Assembly: GCA_963849095.1 (NCBI GenBank)
Contig: CAWKGA010000003.1
Coordinates: 186,001-250,000 of the forward strand
Length of the DNA: 64,000 nucleotides
DNA from: JASHUC01 sp963849095
GTDB lineage: Bacteria > Pseudomonadota > Gammaproteobacteria > Steroidobacterales > Steroidobacteraceae
Direction of reading: 5' to 3'
The notes under the pieces were generated by a model. It made no database searches. It was not told where the DNA came from and saw only the letters and a program-made list of their open reading frames with translations. Both the position numbers and the translations under genes were made by a program. Below are positions 1 through 8,583 of the stretch, piece after piece. The stretch's first letter is position 1. Each line of letters opens with the position of its first letter.

Positions 1-1
1 G

Positions 2-394
2 ACCCTGCTCATGATCTCCATGATCTCCTGCGCGACAGCTCCGGCTCGCCCAGTGGTAGCGCTCCCGAACGGCTACTACCTCCAGCCGGACGCGCAGGAT
101 CAATCCCAGATCGTGAAGCGGGGTGGGAGCCACGTCCTACCGGCCTCCGTTGCGGCATACGCCGTATCCGGCTATCTCGTGGCGGGTGCTCTGGGCGACG
201 CTCCGCCATCGAGCCGCCTGTACACCAATGACCTGGCCTTCACGGGCAGCACGGACACGCGATACTTCATTCTCGACACCTCGAGCGGCAAGCTCGAGTC
301 CAATCTCACCGCGCCGGCATGGCACGAGCGCCTCAAGGAGCTCGGTGTGCCTGCCGACTTCCAGATCTATCCCCCGCTGCCCTGGCAGCAATGA
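2..394 (+). CDS. Putative lipoprotein, C-terminal part (5' end outside window)
   Basis: The frame is open from the first bases of the window, so the start probably lies upstream. Near the left edge the translation reads LMISMISC, which resembles the end of a lipoprotein signal peptide with the lipidated cysteine at about position 38. The remaining 120 or so residues are soluble-looking, with no membrane segment, and end in a proline-rich PPLPWQQ. I do not recognise a family. An internal ATG at 11 could also be the start, giving 127 residues, but the lipobox would then be unusually close to the N-terminus. Confidence 0.5.
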   Translation, partial: TLLMISMISCATAPARPVVALPNGYYLQPDAQDQSQIVKRGGSHVLPASVAAYAVSGYLVAGALGDAPPSSRLYTNDLAFTGSTDTRYFILDTSSGKLESNLTAPAWHERLKELGVPADFQIYPPLPWQQ

Positions 395-504
395 CCGCGC
401 TCGGCGGCCGCGTAGGGGGTGCCTCGGACGGCTGATGCGTGATGCATCAGCGGCCAAGGTCAGGGCAGGCGGCGCGGAAACAACTCTTTTTCCTCGGGGG
501 CAAC

Positions 505-2700
505 ATGCGCAGTCAGATCATTGCCGCACTCCTCGGCGCCGCATCGCTCGCGCCGATGGCCGGGCTCGCCGGGCAGACGCAGGCCGCCGTCCGTCCCCAC
601 GCGACCGTCGACGCCAAGCGCCTGCTCGCGGCCGACTCGCCGGCGAACGCGGGCCAGTGGATGTCGTACGGCCGGGACTACAGCGAGCAGCGCTACAGCC
701 CGCTCAAACAGATCAACGTGGACGACGTGAGCCGGCTGGGCCTCGCCTGGTATGCCGATCTAGCCGAGCGCGGCGGCAGTTACGAGACGACGCCGATCGC
801 CGTCGATGGCCGCATCTTCGTCACCGCTCCCTGGAGCAAGGTCTACGCCTTCGACGCGAGGACCGGCAAGCAGCTCTGGAAGTACGATCCGAAGGTGCCT
901 GGCGCCTGGGCCGTGAAACTGTGCTGCGGCATTGTCAATCGCGGCGTCGCGGTGTGGGAGGGCAAGGTCATCTGGGGCACGCTCGATGGGCGCCTGATCG
1001 CCGTCGATGCGAGGACCGGCAAGAAAGTCTGGGAAGTCCAGGCCACCGACCGGAGCAAGACGCTGTCCATCTCCGGTGCGCCGCGCATCGCCGATGGCCG
1101 CATTTTCATCGGCGAGGCGGGCTCCGAGTTCGAGCAGCGCGGCTACATGGCGGCTTACGACGCCGCGACCGGCAAGGAGCTGTGGCGCTGGTGGGCGGTG
1201 CCCGGCGATCCGGAGAAGGGGTTCGAGCAGCCGGAGCTCAAATGGGCCGCGAAGACCTGGACGGGCGAGTGGTGGAAGAAGGGCGGCGGCGGTACGCCCT
1301 GGGACGGCATGACCTACGACCCGGTCACCGGTCTGGTCTACATCGGCACGGGCAACGGCGCGCCCTGGCCCGCTTGGATCCGCTCGCCGGGCGGCGGCGA
1401 CAACCTGTTCATCTCCTCGATCGTCGCGCTCGATGCGAAGACCGGCAAGTTCAGGTGGTACTACCAGGAGACGCCGCAGGACGGCTTCGACTTCGACAGC
1501 ACGCAACAGATCATCACGGCGGATCTCGTCATCGACGGCAAGAAGCGGCACGTGGTGATGCACGCGCCGAAGAACGGCATTTTCTATGTGTTCGATGCCT
1601 CGAGCGGCGAGCTGCTGGCCGCCAAGCCCTTCGTGCCGACGGTCAACTGGATGACGGGGTTCGACGCAAGTGGCAAACCGATCCTCAACCCGCAAGCCAA
1701 CTACGGCAAGACCGGCAAGGGCTTCTATGCCGTGCCGGGCGGCGGCGGCGCACACAGCTGGTACCCGATGGCCTTCAACCCCAACACGGGTCTCGCGTAC
1801 ATCCCGGCCAACTATAGCAGCTACCCGTTCGTAGCCGAGGCTGGCGCGAAGATGGGCAACCAGCTGCTCTCGATCAACGTCGCCAAGCGGCCGAGCGTTC
1901 CGCCGCCGGTGCTGTACGGCACTGGCTCGTATTTGCTCGCCTGGGACCCAGTGAAGCTGAAGGCCGTCTGGATGCAGCGGCAGGGCAGCGGCCGCGCCGG
2001 CGTAATGACGACCGCCGGCAATCTCGTGTTCCAGGGCACGACGCCGCCGTTCGGCAGCTCCGGGCCGCCGACGTTCTCGGCCTTTCGCGCCGATACGGGC
2101 GAGCGGGTCTGGACGGCGGACACGCAGGCGGGCATCGTCGGAGGCTCGGCGAGCTACATGGTCGATGGCGTGCAGTACGTCGCCGTGGTAGCCGGCAACA
2201 GCGCGTTCGGTGACTACTGGGCGCCCACCTACGCGCGCCTGCTGGTCTACAAGCTCGACGGCACGATCAAGCTGCCTCCGCCGATGCCCTACACGCCCCC
2301 GGTGCTCAATCCGCCGGCGAACTTCGGCGACGCGGCTCTGCTCGCACGGGGCGAGACCGAGTACGACTCGCACTGCGCGAGCTGCCATGGTAACAACGGC
2401 AGGGTGAGCAGCTTATTTCCCGATCTACGCTACGCGGGTCAGCTGTGGAGCTCCGATGCGTTCAACGCGATCGTGATCGGCGGTGCGCTGCAGGCGAACG
2501 GCATGGTGTCCTTCCGGAAGGTGCTGACACCGCCCGACGCCAACGCGATTCGTGCCTACGTCGTGAGCCTGGCGAACGAGGCGAAGAAGGAGCCCCCGCG
2601 TGGCAGATTCCGCTTCGGGCCGCCCGGAGGTTTCCCCCCGGCACCGCCGCCCGGTGCAGCGGCTGCGGCGCCCCCACCGCCGGAATATCACCATCAATAG
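505..2700 (+). CDS. PQQ-dependent alcohol dehydrogenase with C-terminal cytochrome c (type II quinohemoprotein)
   Basis: Periplasmic quinohemoprotein alcohol dehydrogenase, oxidising alcohols to aldehydes with PQQ and passing electrons to its own haem c. The ATG at 505 follows a GGGGG ribosome site and opens a signal peptide ending near AGQTQA; the frame is open further upstream without a better start. The eight-bladed propeller shows repeated Trp-docking motifs, the vicinal Cys-Cys of PQQ enzymes (residues 140-141, KLCCGI) and the APKNGIFYVFD motif. A haem site CASCH lies at about residue 624, followed by a proline/alanine-rich tail. Length of 731 residues fits the family. Substrate cannot be read from sequence; the neighbouring transporter and monooxygenase hint at an alcohol/ketone catabolic cluster. 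Confidence 0.92.
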   Translation: MRSQIIAALLGAASLAPMAGLAGQTQAAVRPHATVDAKRLLAADSPANAGQWMSYGRDYSEQRYSPLKQINVDDVSRLGLAWYADLAERGGSYETTPIAVDGRIFVTAPWSKVYAFDARTGKQLWKYDPKVPGAWAVKLCCGIVNRGVAVWEGKVIWGTLDGRLIAVDARTGKKVWEVQATDRSKTLSISGAPRIADGRIFIGEAGSEFEQRGYMAAYDAATGKELWRWWAVPGDPEKGFEQPELKWAAKTWTGEWWKKGGGGTPWDGMTYDPVTGLVYIGTGNGAPWPAWIRSPGGGDNLFISSIVALDAKTGKFRWYYQETPQDGFDFDSTQQIITADLVIDGKKRHVVMHAPKNGIFYVFDASSGELLAAKPFVPTVNWMTGFDASGKPILNPQANYGKTGKGFYAVPGGGGAHSWYPMAFNPNTGLAYIPANYSSYPFVAEAGAKMGNQLLSINVAKRPSVPPPVLYGTGSYLLAWDPVKLKAVWMQRQGSGRAGVMTTAGNLVFQGTTPPFGSSGPPTFSAFRADTGERVWTADTQAGIVGGSASYMVDGVQYVAVVAGNSAFGDYWAPTYARLLVYKLDGTIKLPPPMPYTPPVLNPPANFGDAALLARGETEYDSHCASCHGNNGRVSSLFPDLRYAGQLWSSDAFNAIVIGGALQANGMVSFRKVLTPPDANAIRAYVVSLANEAKKEPPRGRFRFGPPGGFPPAPPPGAAAAAPPPPEYHHQ

Positions 2701-2719
2701 AACCGGAAGGCGGACACCG

Positions 2720-2845
2720 CTACTGGAATAGCTTGAGGGCGTTGCGCAAAGTTTGCAGCACACCCCAGAGGAGAGGGATTCCGACAAACCCCCAGGCGAG
2801 GATCAGCTTTATCAATCCGGTCCGGTGTTGCTCCTGATTCGCCAT
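2720..2845 (-). CDS. MFS transporter small subunit (41 aa)
   Basis: A 41-residue protein starting at an ATG behind a GGGGGCGAGC ribosome site, 12 bases downstream of the oxalate/formate-family transporter stop. It has one hydrophobic helix (LIKLILAWGFVGIPLLWGVL) followed by a short basic tail. I recognise it as the small partner protein that commonly follows OFA-family major facilitator transporters; its function is not established. Co-translation with the transporter is likely given the spacing. Confidence 0.7.
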   Translation of the reverse strand: MANQEQHRTGLIKLILAWGFVGIPLLWGVLQTLRNALKLFQ

Positions 2846-2856
2846 GCTCGCCCCCT

Positions 2857-4239
2857 TCAGTCGGTCACTGCAGCAACGGATCCCGGCCCGACTTGGCCGA
2901 GGTGATGCCGTTTATGGACGGGCTTGATACAGAGGTTGCAGAAGAACCCGGCCACCAGCAGCGCCGCCATGATGTACATGGTCAAATTGTAGGCCTGCGC
3001 CTTCGGTACGCCGTGATCGATCTCGTACTCGCGGATGTAGTTGACCAGGACCGGGCCGAACACCCCGGCCGCCGACCAGGCGGTGATCACCCAGCCGTGG
3101 ATGGCGCCGACATAGCGCGTGCCGAACATGTCCCTGAGATAGGCCGGTATCGTCGAAAAACCGCCGCCATACATGCTGATGATCACCACGAAGCACAGCA
3201 CGAACAGGGCGACGCTACCGCTCGCGCCCGTCGCCGGCACTACGGCATAGAGCACCGTGCCGATGATGAAAAAGCAAAAATAAGTGCTCTTGCGGCCCAT
3301 GAAGTCCGAGCTCGACGCCCACAAGAAGCGCCCCGCCATGTTGAACAGGCTCATCAGCCCCACGAAGCCGGCGGCCGCGATGGCCGTCACCTTGCCGGGG
3401 AACATTTCCTGACTCATGGCGGATGCCTGACCGAGTACCCCGATGCCCGCGGTGACGTTGAGACACAGCACCCACCACAGCAGCCAGAACTGCGGCGTCT
3501 TGAGCGCCTCGTAAACATGGACATCGGCGGTTGTCACGAGCTTCCTGGGCGTCGCCGGAGCTATCCAGCCGGCCGGCCGCCAGCCAGGCGCGGGGATCCG
3601 TACGATCGCTGCACCCACCAGCATGAAACACAGGTAGATGACGCCGAGGCAAATGAAGGTCTCCGCAACGCCGATATGCGTTGGCGTTGAGAACCTGGCC
3701 ATCAGCCATACCGAGAGCGGCGAGGCGATGAGCGCACCACCGCCGAAGCCCATGATGGCAAGGCCTGTCGCCATGCCCGGCCGGTCCGGGAACCATTTGA
3801 TCAGCGTCGACACCGGGGAAATATATCCGATACCGAGACCGAAACCCCCGATCACGCCATAGCCAAAATAGATGATCCAGATATTGTGCGCGTAGACACC
3901 GGCGGCCGAGACGAGAAACCCGCCGCCGAAGCACAGCGACGCGGTGAACATCGCCCGTCGCGGACCGCCCTCCTCCACCCAACGTCCGAGAATGGCAGCC
4001 GAAACGCCGAGAAAAAAGATGCCGAGGGTGAAGATCCACCCCAGGTCGGTGAGTTTCCAGTCGGTGGGAGCGGATCGGCTGATGCCGATCAACTTCGTCA
4101 TCGGCAGGTTGAACACACTGAACGCGTACGCTTGGCCGATGCACAGATGAATACACAGTGCCGCCGGCGGGACCATCCAACGATTGAAGCCGGTACTGGC
4201 AATCGTGCGGTCGCGGTCGAGAACCGAAAGAAAACCCAT
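2857..4239 (-). CDS. OFA-family MFS transporter (oxalate/formate antiporter-like)
   Basis: Inner-membrane major facilitator with about 12 hydrophobic segments over 460 residues. The N-terminal half carries the family-type Pro-Ala-Ala-Leu first helix and a YISPVSTLIKWFPDRPGMATG stretch like that of oxalate/formate antiporters. The start at 4239 has a GGGGGC ribosome site; 43 codons of open frame upstream lack membrane character. It is probably an anion or monocarboxylate exchanger, but the substrate is not determinable. It is transcribed with the small subunit downstream and divergently from the monooxygenase at 4437. Confidence 0.88.
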   Translation of the reverse strand: MGFLSVLDRDRTIASTGFNRWMVPPAALCIHLCIGQAYAFSVFNLPMTKLIGISRSAPTDWKLTDLGWIFTLGIFFLGVSAAILGRWVEEGGPRRAMFTASLCFGGGFLVSAAGVYAHNIWIIYFGYGVIGGFGLGIGYISPVSTLIKWFPDRPGMATGLAIMGFGGGALIASPLSVWLMARFSTPTHIGVAETFICLGVIYLCFMLVGAAIVRIPAPGWRPAGWIAPATPRKLVTTADVHVYEALKTPQFWLLWWVLCLNVTAGIGVLGQASAMSQEMFPGKVTAIAAAGFVGLMSLFNMAGRFLWASSSDFMGRKSTYFCFFIIGTVLYAVVPATGASGSVALFVLCFVVIISMYGGGFSTIPAYLRDMFGTRYVGAIHGWVITAWSAAGVFGPVLVNYIREYEIDHGVPKAQAYNLTMYIMAALLVAGFFCNLCIKPVHKRHHLGQVGPGSVAAVTD

Positions 4240-4317
4240 TGCGCTGCCCCCGGGATTATCGTTTACGGCCACGATCGCCCTGTCTTGGTGCGCACGGATC
4301 ATAGCACCGTTGATCGA

Positions 4318-4334
4318 GCTACGGATCCCGTAGC
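4318..4334. promoter_or_regulatory. Palindrome between divergent transporter and monooxygenase genes
   Basis: GCTACGGATCCCGTAGC is a perfect 7-bp inverted repeat with a 3-base centre in the 197-bp divergent promoter region. It may be an operator; no cognate regulator gene is adjacent. Confidence 0.35.
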
Positions 4335-4436
4335 ATCGCGCTCGACACCGAAGATCCCTTCCTGCCACCGCATCCCGCCTTGGGTGTGGCGTCGGCCGGC
4401 CTGGCTGCTATGATGAAAGTCGCGGAAATCGCAGCG

Positions 4437-6086
4437 ATGACAGCGACACAGACTAGCGCCCAGCGGAGTACCGTCGAAGCCAACACCTTCGATGTGGTGA
4501 TCGTCGGTGCGGGATTCGCGGGGCTGTACATGCTCTACCGCCTGCGTGCGCTGGGCTTCTCCGCACAGGTCTACGAGGCCGGCAGCGACATCGGTGGCAC
4601 CTGGTTTTGGAACCGCTATCCCGGCGCCCGCTGCGATGTCGAGAGCATGGAGTACTCCTACTCGTTCTCGGAGGAACTCCAGCGCGAGTGGCAGTGGACC
4701 GAGCGCTACGCGTCCCAGCCCGAGGTACTGAACTATCTCAAGCACGTCGCCGACCGATTCGATCTCAAACGGCATATTCGATTTGAGACGCGCGTGACGG
4801 CCGCCGTCTTCGACGAAGCCGCAAATCGTTGGATCATCCAGACCGACCGACACGAGCAAGTGAGGGCGAGATTCTGCGTCATGGCGACCGGCTGTCTGTC
4901 TGTCGCCAAGAATCCCGAACTCCCGGGTATCGATACCTTCAAGGGCAAGAGCTACCACACGGGGCACTGGCCCCACGCAGGCGTTGACTTCACGGGTCAG
5001 CGGGTCGGTGTCATTGGCACGGGGTCGTCCGCTGTCCAGTCGATTCCGGAAATTGCACGCCAGGCCGCGCAACTGTTCGTGTTCCAGCGGACACCCAATT
5101 TCAGCGTACCTGCGCACAATGCCCCCTTGTCACCCGATGTGATCCAGGACTGGAGGACGAACCATGCCGGCCATCGGGCCAAGGAGCGGACGTCGCCTTT
5201 TGGTTTCATCTTTGACGTGGGCTCCAAGGGGGCCCTCGAGGTGTCGCCCGAAGACCGGCAACGCGAGTATGAGAAACAATGGCAGCACGGCGGATTTCGG
5301 CTGCTCGGCGCATTCGCGGACCTCTTGCTCAACAAGGACGCCAACGAGACGGCCGCGTCGTTTGTGCGCTCCAAGATCCGCGGGATTGTTCGCGATCCGA
5401 CCGTTGCCGAGGCGCTCATGCCGAAAGGCTATCCGATCGGCGCCAAGCGTCTGTGCATCGACACGAGCTACTATGCGACATTCAACCGCGACAATGTCAC
5501 CCTGGTCGATCTACGGGCGACGCCGATCGATGCGATCATGCCTGCGGGTGTGCGCACCTCCGGCTCGGAGTACGAGCTCGACAGCATCGTGTTCGCCACG
5601 GGGTTCGATGCGATAACGGGCGCACTTTCCAACATCGACATTCGCGGCCGGACCGGCGCCGCGCTGAAGCAACGGTGGTCCGAGGGGCCCCGTACCTATC
5701 TTGGGCTGATGGTCGCAGGCTTTCCGAATCTGTTTATGATCACGGGACCCGGTAGCCCGTCCGTACTATCCAACATGGCCGTGTCCATCGAACAGCACGT
5801 TGACTGGATTGGCGATTGCCTCGCGTACCTCCGCGAACACCACCTCGAAGCGATAGAGGCGACCCTGAACGCCGAAAACGCCTGGGTCACGCACGTTCAC
5901 GAGGTGGGACATCAGACGGTGTTTCCGCTCGCCAACTCCTGGTACACCGGGGCGAACATCCCCGGTAAGCCGCGCGTCTTCATGCCGTACATCGGCGGGG
6001 TCGGCCTCTACCGGCAGAAATGCGACGAGGTCGCCGCCAAGGGCTACGAAGGCTTCACCCTGTCTCCCGCTGCGTCCCACGCCTGA
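4437..6086 (+). CDS. Flavin-containing Baeyer-Villiger-type monooxygenase
   Basis: Class B flavoprotein monooxygenase, expected to convert a ketone to an ester or lactone with NADPH and O2. Near the N-terminus is the FAD-binding GxGxxG (VVIVGAGFAG, residues about 21-30). The family fingerprint FKGKSYHTGHWP (FxGxxxHTxxWP) is at about 169-180, and the second dinucleotide site GVIGTGSSA follows. Length of 549 residues is typical. I chose the ATG at 4437; earlier in-frame ATGs at 4380 and 4410 add residues with no homology-like character. It is divergent from the MFS transporter. Substrate is unknown; cyclohexanone-, acetone- and steroid-type enzymes all share these motifs. Confidence 0.88.
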   Translation: MTATQTSAQRSTVEANTFDVVIVGAGFAGLYMLYRLRALGFSAQVYEAGSDIGGTWFWNRYPGARCDVESMEYSYSFSEELQREWQWTERYASQPEVLNYLKHVADRFDLKRHIRFETRVTAAVFDEAANRWIIQTDRHEQVRARFCVMATGCLSVAKNPELPGIDTFKGKSYHTGHWPHAGVDFTGQRVGVIGTGSSAVQSIPEIARQAAQLFVFQRTPNFSVPAHNAPLSPDVIQDWRTNHAGHRAKERTSPFGFIFDVGSKGALEVSPEDRQREYEKQWQHGGFRLLGAFADLLLNKDANETAASFVRSKIRGIVRDPTVAEALMPKGYPIGAKRLCIDTSYYATFNRDNVTLVDLRATPIDAIMPAGVRTSGSEYELDSIVFATGFDAITGALSNIDIRGRTGAALKQRWSEGPRTYLGLMVAGFPNLFMITGPGSPSVLSNMAVSIEQHVDWIGDCLAYLREHHLEAIEATLNAENAWVTHVHEVGHQTVFPLANSWYTGANIPGKPRVFMPYIGGVGLYRQKCDEVAAKGYEGFTLSPAASHA

Positions 6087-6094
6087 CGGAGGAA

Positions 6095-6128
6095 TCGAGC
6101 GCCGGGGGACCGCCCCGCCAGCGCTCGA
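6095..6128. terminator. GC-rich hairpin between convergent genes
   Basis: Arms TCGAGCGC (6095-6102) and GCGCTCGA (6121-6128) enclose a second complementary GGGG/CCCC pair. It lies just after the monooxygenase stop and before the end of the convergent gene. There is no T-run, so termination is inferred from position. Confidence 0.45.
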
Positions 6129-6141
6129 CATGCAGCGGGAC

Positions 6142-6414
6142 CTACCTATGGTTCGCCGTCTGGGCCGCGGCTTTTAGCTCGGCATTGACCTGGTCGAGCA
6201 AATCCTTGGCCCTTTGGGCGTGACCGCCCATGTCCCCCTCGTTGGCAGCCTGTGCGGCCGAGATCCGTTCCCATGCCTGATGCACCAAGTGTTGGGCTGC
6301 GGCGAGATTCGGATGACGAGCGGCACTGATATCTTGCACCGGTGGATCTGCAAGGATCGCGGAACCTGCGAATACTGCAACGGCAATCAACCCAGCGACA
6401 GCAAGCTTCTTCAT
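6142..6414 (-). CDS. Small exported helical protein (90 aa)
   Basis: ATG at 6414 follows a strong GGGAGG ribosome site. Residues 1-21 are a classical signal peptide (MKKLAVAG... ending SAILA), giving a mature periplasmic protein of about 69 residues. The mature part is predicted helical, with an HPNLAAAQ...QAWERISAAQ...GGHAQRAKDLLDQVNAELKAAA pattern typical of small four-helix-type periplasmic proteins. I do not know a function. It stands alone on the minus strand, convergent with the monooxygenase. Confidence 0.7.
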   Translation of the reverse strand: MKKLAVAGLIAVAVFAGSAILADPPVQDISAARHPNLAAAQHLVHQAWERISAAQAANEGDMGGHAQRAKDLLDQVNAELKAAAQTANHR

Positions 6415-6515
6415 ATGGCCTCCCAGTTGAGTGGATGCGTCTGGCGGCAATCCCCCGCCCGACCGCAAGCGAGCATAGCCGCGCCCGCTCGCACGTCAAC
6501 ACCTTCGCTGGGTAC

Positions 6516-6659
6516 TCACCACGGCCGTATTGCGACCACGGGGGCCGGCGCGACGACCAGAGCGTGCGGATGGTAGTAGTAGCCGTGAGCCGGAACCACG
6601 ACGCATCCCGCCAAGGCGAGGCAGCCCACTGAGATCACGAGCATAATGAGTCGCTTCAT
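6516..6659 (-). CDS. Very small lipoprotein (47 aa)
   Basis: ATG at 6659 with GGAG seven bases upstream. The peptide starts MKRLIMLVISVGC and has a textbook lipobox LALAGC, with Cys19 as the lipidation site. The 28-residue mature part is rich in Tyr, His, Pro and Val (HGYYYHPH, APAPVVAI). It resembles the many tiny YYHP-type lipoproteins of proteobacteria, whose role is unknown. It is too short for most gene callers. Confidence 0.65.
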   Translation of the reverse strand: MKRLIMLVISVGCLALAGCVVVPAHGYYYHPHALVVAPAPVVAIRPW

Positions 6660-6748
6660 GGCTAGTCTCCGAAGTTAACCGTCCCTACCTCCTTCAACGC
6701 AAGACGGCTCCCCTGGATGACACGGCGGAGATCGACGGATCCCGGCGC

Positions 6749-6784
6749 TCGCCTGCACGGAACTGGAGGGTTCCGTGCAGGCGA
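6749..6784. terminator. Strong 15-bp stem-loop
   Basis: A perfect 15-bp inverted repeat (6749-6763 and 6770-6784) with a 6-base loop, located just after the stop of the repeat-rich secreted protein gene (minus strand). No T-tract follows on either strand, so it may be a terminator or an RNA-stabilising structure. Confidence 0.55.
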
Positions 6785-6825
6785 ATCAAGGCGCGGGACT
6801 CACCGCGCGTGCTTACGCGAACTTC

Positions 6826-7971
6826 TCACCACCAGGAGTGGTACCACGCGTGCTGAAGGCTTTGCGTGGCCGTTGACTTTCTCTCGCTCGCCGCATTGTT
6901 TGCAAGGCTCGTCGCCGTAAGCCCCCGCCAGGGTTGCTGGCCGTCGACCGATGAGCGCCACGCACGATCCCTGCCGTTGCGATCGGCAGACCGATTGTCA
7001 GCGAGCCAAGCACGCTGCTGATCGGTGCGCATATCGCCGGCGTCGCCGTAATGCAGATCCGGACTGCCGGCGCGCGCGTCTACGTGCTCAGTGCGCATGT
7101 CCTGCTGGTCGGTGCGTAGATCCTGACGCTCCGTGCGTAGGTCCTGATCGGCCGCGCGCAGGTTTGCGTCCTCCTGGTCGATGTCTTTTGTCTCGGTGCG
7201 AATATCCGCATGCTCGTTAGCGATCGCCGACTGGTCGTGCTGACCTTCGCGACTCTCTGCATAGTCTTGGCGCAGATCCCGCCAATCCGTGCGCCGCACG
7301 GCACGATCCTGCTGAATATCCGTACGGTCCGACCGGATGTCCGACTCGTCGGTGCGGATTGCACCTTGGGTGCTCGCCACAGTAGCTTGGGCGCTCACCG
7401 CAGTACCCTGGGTGCTTACCGCAGTACCTTGGGTGCTCGCTACGACACCTTGGGTCGACACAGCGTGCAGGCTGGGCGCCGACTCGCTGTTCGGCATACG
7501 CTGATTCTGGGCCACTGCGCTCCCTGCCCCGGTATCACCGCCACGATGGGCGTCTGCCCAATCTTGCCGATTTCCCCAATCGCCGTGGTCCTGCCCGTCA
7601 TGGTGGTCCTGCCAATCACGGTGATCCTGCGGATCATGTTGGTCCTGCCAGCCGTTGTGGTCCTGCCCACCGTTATGGGCCTGCCAGTCGTTGTGGCCCT
7701 GCGAGCCGTTGTGGGCCTGCCAGCCGTTGTGGCCCTGCCCATCCCGACTGTCCTGCCCGCCCTTTCCGTCTTGCCAGCTGCGATTGTCGCGCGCATTCGC
7801 GCTGCCAGCCCCCCCATTAGGAGTGTTATCCGTGCCCGAAGCGGGTGCCGCGGACGTGGCTGACTGTGGCGTTACACCGGCCTGCTGGTCGTGGCTCTGA
7901 GCGTACGCACACGGCAATGAAACCGCGAGAGCCGAGCCCATAGCAATTGCGAACATGGTATTGCGCTTCAT
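6826..7971 (-). CDS. Secreted low-complexity repeat protein (381 aa)
   Basis: Starts at 7971 after AAAGGAGG, a near-perfect ribosome site, with a signal peptide ending PCAYAQ (residues 1-25). The mature protein has three compositional blocks. Residues 77-137 are His/Gln/Trp/Asn repeats built on a roughly 12-residue GQxHNxWQAHNG unit. Residues 170-204 repeat VSTQGT. Residues 206-320 form charged, heptad-like xDLRTExQ repeats likely to make a coiled coil. The C-terminus ends in aromatic WYHSWW. No known domain is recognisable; a surface or matrix role is possible. The repeats make length variation between strains likely. Confidence 0.7.
   Translation of the reverse strand: MKRNTMFAIAMGSALAVSLPCAYAQSHDQQAGVTPQSATSAAPASGTDNTPNGGAGSANARDNRSWQDGKGGQDSRDGQGHNGWQAHNGSQGHNDWQAHNGGQDHNGWQDQHDPQDHRDWQDHHDGQDHGDWGNRQDWADAHRGGDTGAGSAVAQNQRMPNSESAPSLHAVSTQGVVASTQGTAVSTQGTAVSAQATVASTQGAIRTDESDIRSDRTDIQQDRAVRRTDWRDLRQDYAESREGQHDQSAIANEHADIRTETKDIDQEDANLRAADQDLRTERQDLRTDQQDMRTEHVDARAGSPDLHYGDAGDMRTDQQRAWLADNRSADRNGRDRAWRSSVDGQQPWRGLTATSLANNAASERKSTATQSLQHAWYHSWW
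7561..7743 (-). repeat. Coding tandem repeats (GQxHNxWQAHNG units)
   Basis: Imperfect repeats of about 36 bases encode a 12-residue His/Gln/Trp/Asn motif, partly degenerating into 4-residue steps (GQDH, NGWQ, RDWQ, GDWG). They lie inside the secreted protein gene. Confidence 0.7.
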
Positions 7972-8010
7972 GACACCTCCTTTGCGTCTCATTCACGATC
8001 CGCTTCACGA

Positions 8011-8583
8011 TCACCTTGACTGCGCTTGTCGCTCCCTGGAAAGGGATTGCTCATCCTGTACGACGAATGCTTGGACTAGGTCGAAGAAGCGATTGTAGAA
8101 ATCCGGATCAGCAATCGTCTCTCGTCTCACGACCCCGAGAACTTTCGCCGAGCCTGAGGGCACCGTGATCATCGCCGGGCCAATGCCCGCGCTGGTCAAC
8201 TGCCTCATTTTCTCCAGTCGGCTATCCTCTCTGGTAGCAATCACAAAAACGATACTCGTGCCGTTGCGGTTGTCGGCGCACGTCGCCTGCAGGTGAACTG
8301 CGACGTTCAATTTCGGCTTCGGCTGAAAGTCGCGGGTCCCGGTCAAAATGCTGCTGGAGTCATTGGGTCGGTCCAGCATGTAGCCCTGACTCAGTAGCGC
8401 GCGTTTGACACACCAGCACACCGTGTCGCCCGATCCCGTCAGCGTCTTGCTGAAAGGAGCCGACTCGCTGAAACTGTCTTGTGCGATGTCGTGCTTGCGC
8501 GAGGCGCAACCCGCCGCCAGCGTCACGGCCGCCAACAGCACCACGGACCGACGCATCGTCATGGCATTGAATGTTTTGAACAC
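8011..8583 (-). CDS. DUF2242 family lipoprotein
   Basis: GTG start at 8583 preceded by GGAGG at good spacing; an internal ATG at 8556 is the alternative. The signal peptide ends in lipobox LAAGC (Cys about 26). The mature part follows the DUF2242 pattern: an N-terminal DSFSESAPFSKTL, a VKRALLSQGY helix, then FQPKPKLNVAVHLQATCAD and a region describing tolerance to changing residues near FVIATREDSRLEKM. Function of the family is unknown; members are outer-membrane lipoproteins by prediction. It is transcribed in the same direction as the repeat-rich protein, with no clear coupling. Confidence 0.75.
   Translation of the reverse strand: MFKTFNAMTMRRSVVLLAAVTLAAGCASRKHDIAQDSFSESAPFSKTLTGSGDTVCWCVKRALLSQGYMLDRPNDSSSILTGTRDFQPKPKLNVAVHLQATCADNRNGTSIVFVIATREDSRLEKMRQLTSAGIGPAMITVPSGSAKVLGVVRRETIADPDFYNRFFDLVQAFVVQDEQSLSRERQAQSR

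Noticed and set aside
123..1817. 564-residue plus-strand frame
   Set aside because: Overlaps the PQQ dehydrogenase in another frame and has Arg-rich shadow composition.
7561..7743. Regular repeats considered as a CRISPR array
   Set aside because: The repeats are in frame within a secreted protein with a strong start signal, have no unique spacers and no cas genes nearby.
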